Shown here: piece by piece, positions 35,331 through 43,843 of the stretch
Numbering within the stretch: the first letter of the stretch is position 1
Layout: the number at the start of each line of letters is the position of its first letter
NCBI GenBank assembly: GCA_937862815.1
Contig: CALMED010000006.1
Coordinates: 1-64,000, forward strand
Direction of reading: 5' to 3'
DNA from: an uncultured Chitinophagaceae bacterium
GTDB taxonomy: Bacteria; Bacteroidota; Bacteroidia; Chitinophagales; Chitinophagaceae
DNA: 64,000 bases
The notes under the pieces: generated by a model
What the model was told of the DNA's origin: nothing
The model's database searches: none
What the model saw: only the letters and a program-made list of their open reading frames with translations
Program-made: the position numbers and the translations under genes

Positions 35331-35358
35331 AAAAGGTGCAGCTCGCGCTGCACCTTTT
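35331..35358 (-). terminator. Terminator after the YtxH gene
   Basis: A 12-bp perfect stem AAAAGGTGCAGC / GCTGCACCTTTT with a 4-nt loop (TCGC), followed leftward by a run of eight T. It lies 28 nt beyond the YtxH stop and separates it from the kinase gene. Confidence 0.9.
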
Positions 35359-35385
35359 GTCTGTGATCCTTCTAAACCGAAGCCG

Positions 35386-35580
35386 TTATACTTCCATCAC
35401 TTCTTTTTTGAAGCGCTCGGTACCGTTTTTCAGGGTATCCTTCATTTTGTTGGTGAGGTCAACCCCTTTGTCGGTGATTTTTTTACGAAGGTCTTTCCCT
35501 TTTTCGGGAGCCAGCAACAGACCTGCCAGGGCGCCGGCTGCTGCTGCAGCAACCAGGCCGATAATATAACCTTTTTTCAT
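35386..35580 (-). CDS. YtxH domain protein
   Basis: A 64-aa membrane-anchored stress-type protein. The single helix (about 6-26, GLVAAAAAGALAGLLLAP) is followed by the hallmark EKGKDLRKKI and a Lys-rich amphipathic helix. YtxH proteins are small, often stress-inducible and of unknown function. Monocistronic: a strong terminator follows, and NDH-2 stops 27 nt upstream of its start. Confidence 0.88.
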   Translation of the reverse strand: MKKGYIIGLVAAAAAGALAGLLLAPEKGKDLRKKITDKGVDLTNKMKDTLKNGTERFKKEVMEV

Positions 35581-35607
35581 ATGAAAAAATTTAGGTCAGG
35601 TGAACAA

Positions 35608-36954
35608 TTAATTGCAGGGTAATTTACTACCGGCTACCTGCCTGTTTCTATGATCTGCATCAGTTGTTGAAAGAATTTCGTTGGTTCCTTCCACCACTGG
35701 TGCCCGGTAAAACTCCCGGAAGATGAGCCGCAGGTGCTGGTCGTAGGTGAAATAATTGTACAACCAGTTTACAAATACAAAGAAACGGTTCTTGACACCC
35801 AGGATGAGCATGAGGTGCAGGAACATCCACACCAGCCAGGCAAAAAAGCCCCCGAAATGCAATTTGGGCCGGGGCACATCCACCACCGCCAGGTGGCGAC
35901 CCACGGTGGCCATGGATCCTTTGTCGCGGTACCTGAAAGGGCGCATTGGTTTACCTGCCTGCAACAGCTGCAGGTTCCGGGCCAGCAAGGTGGCTTGCTG
36001 AACAGCCACCGGCGCCACCTGGGGCAGACCGTTGGGAAAAGCTTCTGATTCCAGATACGCCAGGTCGCCCAGCACAAAGACGTCTTCCCGTCCCGGGAGC
36101 CGGTTAAAATCGTCTACCCGGATGCGGTTGCCCCGTGCAATCAACTGCGGATCCACGCCCACCGGCACGTTGCCCCTGATGCCGGCGGCCCAGATCACCA
36201 GGGCGGCGGGTATGCGTCGGCCGTCTTTCAACTGCACCGTTTTGCCATCATAATTCTCCAACGCCGCACCCGTCCATACCTCCACTCCCAGCTGCTGCAG
36301 ATAGGCTTCGCTTTTCCGGCTGCTGGCAGCGCTCATGGCGCCCAGTGTTTTGCTGCCGGCTTCCAGCAGGAAGATGCGCATACGACTGAAGTCGAGTTCG
36401 GGATAATCCCGGGGCAATACCCAGGTTTTCATTTCGGCGATGGCTCCGCTGAGCTCCACCCCGGTGGGTCCGCCGCCCACCACCACCACCTGCATCAGGC
36501 GCTGCAGTACTTCCGGATCGGAGGTGTGCAGGGCCGATTCAAAATTCTGAATGAGTTGGTGTCGTATCCGCAGGGCCTCAACGGTGGACTTCATGGGAAA
36601 GGCATACCGCTCCAGTTCCGCGTTGCCAAAGTAGTTGGTGGTGGCACCCGTGGCCAGCACCAGGTAATCGTACCCATAAGTATCCTCGGCAGTAATCACC
36701 TGATTGGCTTCGAGATTCAGACGCAACACTTCGGCCATGCGGATGCGCACGTTCCGGCTGTTTTGCAAGGCTTTCCGAAGGGGGAAAGAGATGTTGCTGG
36801 CGTCCAAACCGGCCGTAGCCACCTGGTAAAAGAGGGGTTGAAACTGGTGATAATTGAACCGGTCAATGAGGGTGATGTCCCAGCCCGGCCGGTTGCTGAG
36901 CAGGCGGGCGAGACGAAGACCGGCGAATCCGCCGCCGAGGATGATAAGCCGCAT
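35608..36954 (-). CDS. Type II NADH dehydrogenase (NDH-2)
   Basis: A 448-aa FAD-dependent oxidoreductase that passes electrons from NADH to quinone without proton pumping. FAD-binding ILGGGFAGLRLA (about 4-15), the NAD-binding VVVVGGGPTGVELSG (about 160-174) and the FAD-contacting VFVLGDLAYL (about 295-304) are complete. The quinone-site AQQ-like stretch APVAVQQA (about 317-324) is also present. Two hydrophobic stretches near 365-400 may dip into the inner membrane. ATG 36954 is preferred over an upstream GTG, placing a perfect -7 box just upstream. Confidence 0.92.
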   Translation of the reverse strand: MRLIILGGGFAGLRLARLLSNRPGWDITLIDRFNYHQFQPLFYQVATAGLDASNISFPLRKALQNSRNVRIRMAEVLRLNLEANQVITAEDTYGYDYLVLATGATTNYFGNAELERYAFPMKSTVEALRIRHQLIQNFESALHTSDPEVLQRLMQVVVVGGGPTGVELSGAIAEMKTWVLPRDYPELDFSRMRIFLLEAGSKTLGAMSAASSRKSEAYLQQLGVEVWTGAALENYDGKTVQLKDGRRIPAALVIWAAGIRGNVPVGVDPQLIARGNRIRVDDFNRLPGREDVFVLGDLAYLESEAFPNGLPQVAPVAVQQATLLARNLQLLQAGKPMRPFRYRDKGSMATVGRHLAVVDVPRPKLHFGGFFAWLVWMFLHLMLILGVKNRFFVFVNWLYNYFTYDQHLRLIFREFYRAPVVEGTNEILSTTDADHRNRQVAGSKLPCN

Positions 36955-36968
36955 GGTGGAAATTTTCA

Positions 36969-36976
36969 CAAACCTA
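36969..36976 (-). promoter_or_regulatory. -7 promoter box of the NDH-2 gene
   Basis: TAGGTTTG on the minus strand is a perfect TAnnTTTG, ending 14 nt before the ATG at 36954. The upstream DNA (36977-37033) is AT-rich, but no exact TTTG lies at the standard distance. Confidence 0.5.
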
Positions 36977-37033
36977 CGCAGCTTTCAATATTTTTTGAAA
37001 ATTGTGTAAAAGATTAACATTTCCTGTTCTTGC

Positions 37034-38272
37034 TTAATACAGGAGCCGTACTTTAATGGTGTCCTTTACCTCGCGGAGAAGCTGCACGGCTTTTTTAGAG
37101 AGACTGCGGTCTACATCCAGCACCACGTAACCAATCTGGTCGTTGGTCTTGAGGTACTGTCCCACGATGTTGATCTTGTGTTTACTCAGCCGGGTGTTGA
37201 TGGCGCTGAGCACACCGGGCACGTTGTTGTGGATGTGCAGTATGCGGTGGGCCCCTTCCTGGATGGGCAGGGCCAATTCGGGCACGGTATGCGAACCGGT
37301 GGTGATGCCACCTTCGAGGAACTGCAGCAGTTTATGGCTTACATCTTCACCGATGTTCTGCTGGGCCTCTTCCGTACTGCCGCCGATATGTGGTGTGAGG
37401 ATGACGTTGGGCAGATCCTGCAGCGGGGTTTGAAACCGGTCGCCGTTTTTCTCGGGTTCAACGGGAAACACATCAATGGCGGCCCCGCCGATCTGGCCGT
37501 CGAGGATGCATTTGCGGAGGGCCTCCAGGTCCACCACTTCGCCCCGGGCATAGTTGATGAGCAGGGCGCCCTTTTTGCAATGCTTCAGCTGGGCTTTGCT
37601 GATGAGGTTTTTCGTTTGTGCCGTTTCTGGCACGTGCAGGGTGATGATATCGGATGCGGCCAGCAGGTCTTTTAGGTGCCGTACCTGGCTGGCATTGCCG
37701 AGGGGGAGTTTGGTGAGAATGTCGTAGTATATCACTTTCATGCCCATGGCCTCGGCCAGTACACTTACCTGGCTGCCGATATTGCCATAGCCAATGATGC
37801 CCAGCGTCTTGCCCCGCAATTCGAAGCTACCCTTGGCTTCCTTCAGCCAGATGCCGTCGTGCGCAGCCTTGTTCTTGTCGGGTATACGGCGGATGAGCAG
37901 GATGGAAAGACCAATCACCAGCTCCGCAACGCTGCGGGTATTGCTGTAAGGCGCGTTGAACACCACCACGCCTTTACGGGTGGCAGCTTTGAGGTCCACC
38001 TGGTTCACCCCGATACAAAAACAACCGATTGACTGCAACTTGGGGGCTGCATCCAACACCGCCTGGGTAACCTGTGTTTTGGAACGGATGCCCAGCAGGT
38101 GAACATCGCCGATCTGCCGGATCAACTCGGCTTCACTGAGAGCTCCGCCCAGCTTCCGGACATTCACGTATCCGTGCGACCGGATCTGGTTCACTGCACG
38201 CTCGCTGATGTTTTCCAGCAGCAGGATGTTGATTTTTTCGCGGGGGTAACTGGTGGTTGTTTTTTGGGTCAT
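37034..38272 (-). CDS. serA: D-3-phosphoglycerate dehydrogenase
   Basis: A 412-aa enzyme oxidising 3-phosphoglycerate to 3-phosphohydroxypyruvate, the first step of serine synthesis. Its length is that of the E. coli type (410 aa). The NAD-binding GIIGYGNIGSQVS (about 158-170), the catalytic Arg in NYARGEVVD (about 241-249) and the His in LTPHIGGSTEEA (about 292-303) are present. The last 75 or so residues form an ACT domain, the site of serine feedback inhibition in E. coli. ATG 38272. A perfect -7 box is 25 nt upstream. Confidence 0.96.
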   Translation of the reverse strand: MTQKTTTSYPREKINILLLENISERAVNQIRSHGYVNVRKLGGALSEAELIRQIGDVHLLGIRSKTQVTQAVLDAAPKLQSIGCFCIGVNQVDLKAATRKGVVVFNAPYSNTRSVAELVIGLSILLIRRIPDKNKAAHDGIWLKEAKGSFELRGKTLGIIGYGNIGSQVSVLAEAMGMKVIYYDILTKLPLGNASQVRHLKDLLAASDIITLHVPETAQTKNLISKAQLKHCKKGALLINYARGEVVDLEALRKCILDGQIGGAAIDVFPVEPEKNGDRFQTPLQDLPNVILTPHIGGSTEEAQQNIGEDVSHKLLQFLEGGITTGSHTVPELALPIQEGAHRILHIHNNVPGVLSAINTRLSKHKINIVGQYLKTNDQIGYVVLDVDRSLSKKAVQLLREVKDTIKVRLLY

Positions 38273-38297
38273 GATGCGTTGTTTGCGTACTTTGCGG

Positions 38298-38305
38298 CAA
38301 AGATA
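38298..38305 (-). promoter_or_regulatory. -7 promoter box of serA
   Basis: TATCTTTG on the minus strand, a perfect -7 box ending 25 nt before the serA ATG. The intergenic region (64 nt) is shared with the divergent serine hydrolase gene. Confidence 0.5.
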
Positions 38306-38336
38306 ACTGAGCCATCATCAAGTTTGAAAAACCATT

Positions 38337-39503
38337 ATGCACGTATTGACGCGCCCGTTTTACCTGCTACTCACTGTTAGTTTTTTCCTGGCTGCCTGCA
38401 GCGGGGAAAGCAAACAAAAGACCTCCGACGATTCCACCGCGTTTTACCCGCCCACGCCCGCCCCGCTGACCAAAAGCGCTTTCCGCATTCTGCACCGGCA
38501 GGTGCAACAATTTTATGATACCACCTACCCGGGCGGTAGCCTCAACGGCGGTTTCCTTGTGGCCAAAAACGGGGCCATAATATTTGAACGGTACAACGGT
38601 ACAGCCCACTTAAAAGGTCAGGACACCATTGCGGCCGATACACCCTTGCACATTGCTTCCACCTCCAAGACCTTTACCGCCATGGCCATCCTGCGCCTCG
38701 TGCAGGAAAACAAGCTGCAACTCACCGACTCCCTGGAAAAATTCTTTCCCGCCTTCCCCTACAAAGGCATCACGGTGCACATGCTGCTGAGCCAGCGCAG
38801 CGGCCTGCCCAACTACATGAATGTGATGGACCAGCAAGGCTGGGATAAAAAACAACGGGCCACCAACCGCGACGTACTGGCTTATTTGATCCGGGAAAAA
38901 CCGGCGTTGCAGGGAAGGCCCGGGCGGGGGTTTCAATACTGCAATACCAATTTTGTGTTGCTGGCACTCATCCTGGAAGACATCACAGGTAAAACATACG
39001 ACCGGCACCTGGAGGAAGTGTTCTTCCGGCCGCTGGGCATGGAGCACACCTTTGTATTCCGGTGGAGTGACAGCGCCCGGGTGGCACCTTCTTACCGGGC
39101 GAACGGTACGCAGGAGGCCTTTACCTGGCTGGATGAAACCTATGGCGATAAAAACATTTACAGCACCCCCCGCGACCTGCTGAAATGGGACCAGGCGCTG
39201 TACACCGATCAGCTGGTTCACAGCAAACTGCGGGAAGCGGCCTTCACCCCCTATAGTTTTGAAAAACCGGGTATCCACAATTACGGGCTGGGCTGGCGGA
39301 TGTACACCCTGCCGGCGCAAAAGAAAATCATCTACCACAACGGCTGGTGGCACGGGAATAATGCCTGCTTTTACCGGGTCATCAGTGATACCCTCACCAT
39401 CATTGCGCTGGGCAACCGGATGAACCGCAACATCTACCGGGTAAAGCCCCTGATTGAAGCCACCACCACCCTGCGGTTCAGTTACGAAAACGGGGAAGAC
39501 TAG
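38337..39503 (+). CDS. Lipoprotein serine hydrolase, beta-lactamase class C fold
   Basis: A 388-aa lipoprotein (lipobox LAAC at about residues 18-21) of the beta-lactamase/DD-peptidase-like family. The motif STSK (about 107-110, nucleophile Ser and general-base Lys), YCNTN (Y-x-N, about 201-205) and HNG near 338-340 in place of KTG are present. Such proteins are usually peptidases or esterases of the periplasm or surface rather than resistance beta-lactamases. The substrate is unknown. Convergent with the CDF transporter gene, with an 18-nt gap. Confidence 0.9.
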   Translation: MHVLTRPFYLLLTVSFFLAACSGESKQKTSDDSTAFYPPTPAPLTKSAFRILHRQVQQFYDTTYPGGSLNGGFLVAKNGAIIFERYNGTAHLKGQDTIAADTPLHIASTSKTFTAMAILRLVQENKLQLTDSLEKFFPAFPYKGITVHMLLSQRSGLPNYMNVMDQQGWDKKQRATNRDVLAYLIREKPALQGRPGRGFQYCNTNFVLLALILEDITGKTYDRHLEEVFFRPLGMEHTFVFRWSDSARVAPSYRANGTQEAFTWLDETYGDKNIYSTPRDLLKWDQALYTDQLVHSKLREAAFTPYSFEKPGIHNYGLGWRMYTLPAQKKIIYHNGWWHGNNACFYRVISDTLTIIALGNRMNRNIYRVKPLIEATTTLRFSYENGED

Positions 39504-39521
39504 CCGAAAAGAACAAACTGT

Positions 39522-40547
39522 TTACTCCGGAAATGGAACACCTTCTTTCAACCGGTGCTTGCGGTTGGGAAGCAGGTTGTGCCGGCTCCAGGTCAGTTGT
39601 GCCTGGAAGGGCTGCTGCCGCACGGGGCATTGCTGCAGAGTGCAATGCGGACAACTGTCGGGGATGCAGGGATCGGTGTGAATAAAAAATTCGATGCTGC
39701 CCCGATCAAAACGGGTGTTGAGCACTTCATCAATGCGGGTGAGTTGTTCGTGTACCTGCTGCAACGAATAATAATGAGGAAGGGTAACGTGGGCGTCTAC
39801 GTGGTAAAAACTGCCGAAGCGCTGCACCCGCAGGTTGTGCACGTCAATCCAGGCAGGTTCCCGGTGTTCCTGCAGGATCCGGATGATGGTGTTCACCACT
39901 TCCGGCTCGGCTTCGTCCATCAGCCCGCTGACCGACTTACGCACCAAGCGCACACCTGTGATAACAATGATGGCGCCTGCCACGAGCGACGCAACAGGGT
40001 CTATCCAGCTTTTCCCGCTCATTAGAATGAGGGCCATGGCAACGATGACACCCAGGCTGGAAAAGCTGTCGCTCATAATGTGGCGGCCGTTACCTTCCAG
40101 GGTTACACTGTGCAGCTGTTTACCCTGCCGCAGCAGCACCCATCCCAGCAGCAGGTTGGCCAACCCCGTGCCGGCGGTGAGCCAGAGACCCAGGGCAGGC
40201 GATTCCACCGGCTGGGGATGCAGGAGCAGTTGAACTGCCTTCCAGATGATACCGGCACCTGCTATGAGGATGAGGGCCCCTTCAAACCCAATGGAAAAGA
40301 ATTCCACTTTGCCATGCCCGTAGGGATGCTCGGTATCGCGGGGCTTGCCGGACAGCCAGATGCTGTACCAGGCGAAGCAGGCGCCGGTAACGTTGATGAG
40401 CGACTCCAGCGCATCGCTGAGAATGACGAGGGAGCCGGTTTTGTACCAGGCAAAAAACTTGACCAATGCAATCAGGATGCTTACGGCAAGGGATAGCCGG
40501 ATGAAAAGGGAAACCCGGTGCTGGTATGGAAGAACAGAGGTAAACAT
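39522..40547 (-). CDS. CDF family divalent metal cation exporter
   Basis: A 341-aa inner-membrane antiporter exporting zinc, iron or similar ions. Six membrane helices fill residues 15-205. The transport site is visible as SDALES in helix 2 (about 44-49) and HIMSDSFSS in helix 5 (about 156-164). The cytosolic dimerisation domain follows (about 210-290). The C-terminal tail of about 50 aa is unusual: IHTDPCIPDSCPHCTLQQC (about 288-306) has four Cys and two His and could bind metal as a sensor or chaperone site. Confidence 0.9.
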   Translation of the reverse strand: MFTSVLPYQHRVSLFIRLSLAVSILIALVKFFAWYKTGSLVILSDALESLINVTGACFAWYSIWLSGKPRDTEHPYGHGKVEFFSIGFEGALILIAGAGIIWKAVQLLLHPQPVESPALGLWLTAGTGLANLLLGWVLLRQGKQLHSVTLEGNGRHIMSDSFSSLGVIVAMALILMSGKSWIDPVASLVAGAIIVITGVRLVRKSVSGLMDEAEPEVVNTIIRILQEHREPAWIDVHNLRVQRFGSFYHVDAHVTLPHYYSLQQVHEQLTRIDEVLNTRFDRGSIEFFIHTDPCIPDSCPHCTLQQCPVRQQPFQAQLTWSRHNLLPNRKHRLKEGVPFPE

Positions 40548-40703
40548 GGCCGTTTGCCGTTGACAGGAAAAGGTATGAAAACGCCGTAATATAAATGGAT
40601 TAGAAGATTTTAAAAAAAATAAAGAATAGTGGGAAAGTTTTTAAAAAACCTATTTCTGAAGTCGGGAATTGTTCTTACCTTTTCCGTACCAAACTGATTC
40701 TTT

Positions 40704-43700
40704 ATGAGAAAAATGAAACGATTGCTGGCCACCGGCCTATGCATTCTGCTATCCCTTGCTGTCTTTGCACAGGAACAAACCGTTACAGGCGTCATCCGCG
40801 ACGCCGCTGACAATGCACCGCTGCCGGGTGTTTCGGTACGCTTAAAGGGTGCACGAACAGGTACCACCACCGCTAACAACGGAAGCTTCACCATTAGGGC
40901 CAACAAGGGCCAGGTGCTGGTCTTTTCATTTGTTGGCTACAAGACGGTGGAAGTTACCGTGGGTGATAACACATCCATCAGTCTCAACCTGGTGGAAACT
41001 GTTGAAAAGGAACAATTGAGCGAAGTGGTGGTCACCGCCATGGACATCAAACGGAATCCAAAAGAACTCGGCTACTCCGTACAAAAAGTGGGCGGGTCGG
41101 AAATCCAGGAGACCCAGCGGGAAAATTTTGTGAACGCCCTGCAGGGACGGATTGCCGGCGTTACGGTAACTCCCACCAACGGTATTGCGGGCGCATCGTC
41201 CTCCATTGTGATCCGCGGCTTCAACTCCATGGCTCTGAGCAACCAACCCTTGTTTGTGGTGGATGGTATCATCATGGACAACCAGACCATTAATGAAAGT
41301 GGTGGCGCGGGAACGGTTGGACTTGCCTCTGATCGTTCGAACCGCGATGGAGACTACACCAACCGGATTGCCGATATCAACCCCAACGATATTGAATCCA
41401 TCACCGTACTGAAAGGACCGGAAGCCACGGCTCTCTACGGAAGCCAGGCCAGTTCTGGCGCCATTATCATCACAACCAAAAAGTCGTCCACCAACCAGAA
41501 AAAACTGGGTATTAACTACGACAACAGTTTCCGTGTTTCGCGGATCACGCGTTTTCCCGAAATCACCGATGACTTTCTGCCCGGAAGCGCAGGTCTTTCA
41601 TTTAACTCATTCAACTATTTCGGCCCGCGTAACCCTAATCCCGATAAAGAACGGGTACTCGACAACCTGCAGAATTTTTACCGCACCGGCCTCTCGCAAA
41701 CCCACAACCTCAGCCTGGATTACGGTATTAAAAACTCCAGCTTCCGCCTGAGTGGCAGCCTGAATGACATTGTAGGTGTTGTACCTTTCAACAATTACAA
41801 TCGTTACAACTTCCGCCTCACCAACAATACCAAGATCGGAAAGTACATCGACATTCAGCCGGCTGTTGCCTATGCAAATACCTATTTCAAGCGCCCGCTC
41901 CGTGGCGCCAGCACGTATATGCTGAACCTCCTGCGCTGGCCGGTGGAGCAGGATCTTAAAAACTTTGAAGACCCGGACGGCAACAAGCTCCTGCTTTACA
42001 ACGATGACCCGCTCCTCGAAATTGACAACCCGCTGTGGAACGCCAAATACAACAATGCCATTGACGTGACCAACCGCTGGACCTACTCACTTGGCGTGAA
42101 CATCAACCCTGCCCCGTGGGTGAGCCTGCAGGGTCGCTTTGGGTACGACACCTACAAAATGGAAGGCTCCCGTATCGTGCACCCCAAATCCTTTCTTACT
42201 ACTGCCGCACAAGGCGGACAACTGGACAATTTTTGGCGAAACTACTACGGGTACAACCATACCATCAACGCCACTTTCCGGAAGTCGCTGGGCAAATTCA
42301 ACGGCCGCCTGATGCTGGGAACCATGTGGCAGGATTACGAAACCCAGATGTTTGCCATTTACGGAACCCGGCTGGTGGACCCCAAACTCCGCGACAGCTC
42401 CAACACGGCTGTGGGAACACGGGTGCGCCTGAACCGGAACAACCTGGGTGATTACAACCGCGTAATTGTGCGCCAGATTGCTTACTTCGGCGAAGCGGCC
42501 ATCAATTACGATAACAAAATCTTCCTGAACTATACACACCGGTTTGAATCCGCCTCCACCCTGCCGGCCATCAACCGCAACTACAATTACCCGGGAGCCA
42601 GCCTTTCGATGATCATGAGCGATATTCTGCCTGGTCTCAAAGGAAACTTCCTCAGCTTCTGGAAACTGCGCACCTCTTTCGCCACCACAGCCCGCCTTAA
42701 CGGTGCCTACAGCAACCAGTCGGTTTTTGAAAACCGGCAAAGCAGCGGCGGCGGCTTTTCCTACGGCTTCACCAACAACAACTTTTTCCTGGAACCGGAA
42801 AAGCAGGAAACCTACGAACTCGGTACAGAGTTCCGGTTGTTTAACAGCCATCTGAACTTTGATGTAACTTATTACAATACCCTCAACAAAGACCAGATTG
42901 TGGAATTGTTCCGTTCCAGCTACGGCACAGGCTTTGTACTGAATACCCTGAACGTGGGCACTACCCGCAACCAGGGGATCGAAGTGGCGGTAAATGCAAC
43001 TCCGGTTTCCAATAAAAACTTCCGCTGGAACCTTGGATTGAACTTTAACCATATGTGGAACAAAGTGCTGAGCCTGCCCGCCAACGTACCGGAGTTTTAC
43101 ATTTCCGACACCTGGTTCATCGGCAATGCGCGGGGTGGCCTGGTGCAGGGCGGTCCAACAACGGCCATCACTTCATTTGGCTACCTGAAAAACGACAGGG
43201 GCCAGATCATTATCAATCCCACCACCGGCCTGCCCGTTACGGAAAATGTGTTCCGTGTTATTGGCGACCGCAACCCCACTTTCACCCTGGGCATTAACAA
43301 CAACTTCCGCTACAAGAATCTTTCCATCAGCATGCTGTGGGATCTGCGTGTGGGTGGCGATATGCTCAACGGAACCGACCGCTTCCTCACCCAGATCGGA
43401 CGCAGCCGCCGTACCGCCGACCGCATGGAACCCCGCGTGATCCAGGGCGTATTACAGGACGGCCTGCAAAACTCAGCCAACCCCACACCCAACAACATAG
43501 CTGTGATTCCCTTCTTCCAGCAAACCTACTACACGCTTATGCCTGAATCGGAATACCTGGAAAGAAATATCAATTGGTTCCGTCTGCAGGATATCACGGT
43601 ATCCTACAACCTTACCAGCCTGATCCGCAAACGCACGAGTGCATTCAAGAGCCTCAGCGCTTTTGTAACGGCCAACAACCTGGTGCTGTTTACCAACTAT

Positions 43701-43826
43701 ACCGGTGCTGATCCGGCCGTAAACGGTGTATCCGCAGGGTCCCGTGGTGTGGGCGGTGCCGGATTCGACCTCGGCAATGTAGCCAACCCCATCAACATCA
43801 ACCTGGGTATCCGCACATCCTTTTAA
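40704..43826 (+). CDS. SusC/RagA family TonB-linked outer-membrane receptor
   Basis: A 1040-aa outer-membrane nutrient transporter. A signal peptide (about 1-22) and carboxypeptidase-regulatory-like domain (about 25-105) are followed by the plug (about 110-235), with SusC hallmarks such as ALQGRIAGV, RGFNSM and SITVLKGPEATALYGSQASSGAII. The barrel ends in NLGIRTSF. It is followed by a SusD partner and a DUF4397 lipoprotein in one operon closed by the terminator at 46370. No glycoside hydrolase or sigma/anti-sigma pair is nearby, so the substrate is open and may not be a glycan. An AT-rich stretch with TACCTTTT lies just before the start. Confidence 0.95.
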   Translation: MRKMKRLLATGLCILLSLAVFAQEQTVTGVIRDAADNAPLPGVSVRLKGARTGTTTANNGSFTIRANKGQVLVFSFVGYKTVEVTVGDNTSISLNLVETVEKEQLSEVVVTAMDIKRNPKELGYSVQKVGGSEIQETQRENFVNALQGRIAGVTVTPTNGIAGASSSIVIRGFNSMALSNQPLFVVDGIIMDNQTINESGGAGTVGLASDRSNRDGDYTNRIADINPNDIESITVLKGPEATALYGSQASSGAIIITTKKSSTNQKKLGINYDNSFRVSRITRFPEITDDFLPGSAGLSFNSFNYFGPRNPNPDKERVLDNLQNFYRTGLSQTHNLSLDYGIKNSSFRLSGSLNDIVGVVPFNNYNRYNFRLTNNTKIGKYIDIQPAVAYANTYFKRPLRGASTYMLNLLRWPVEQDLKNFEDPDGNKLLLYNDDPLLEIDNPLWNAKYNNAIDVTNRWTYSLGVNINPAPWVSLQGRFGYDTYKMEGSRIVHPKSFLTTAAQGGQLDNFWRNYYGYNHTINATFRKSLGKFNGRLMLGTMWQDYETQMFAIYGTRLVDPKLRDSSNTAVGTRVRLNRNNLGDYNRVIVRQIAYFGEAAINYDNKIFLNYTHRFESASTLPAINRNYNYPGASLSMIMSDILPGLKGNFLSFWKLRTSFATTARLNGAYSNQSVFENRQSSGGGFSYGFTNNNFFLEPEKQETYELGTEFRLFNSHLNFDVTYYNTLNKDQIVELFRSSYGTGFVLNTLNVGTTRNQGIEVAVNATPVSNKNFRWNLGLNFNHMWNKVLSLPANVPEFYISDTWFIGNARGGLVQGGPTTAITSFGYLKNDRGQIIINPTTGLPVTENVFRVIGDRNPTFTLGINNNFRYKNLSISMLWDLRVGGDMLNGTDRFLTQIGRSRRTADRMEPRVIQGVLQDGLQNSANPTPNNIAVIPFFQQTYYTLMPESEYLERNINWFRLQDITVSYNLTSLIRKRTSAFKSLSAFVTANNLVLFTNYTGADPAVNGVSAGSRGVGGAGFDLGNVANPININLGIRTSF

Positions 43827-43843
43827 TTGAAAAAAACTGAAAT

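Noticed and set aside
35331..35358. The 12-bp hairpin read as an operator of the kinase gene
   Set aside because: The leftward T-run and its position after the YtxH stop make a terminator the simpler reading.
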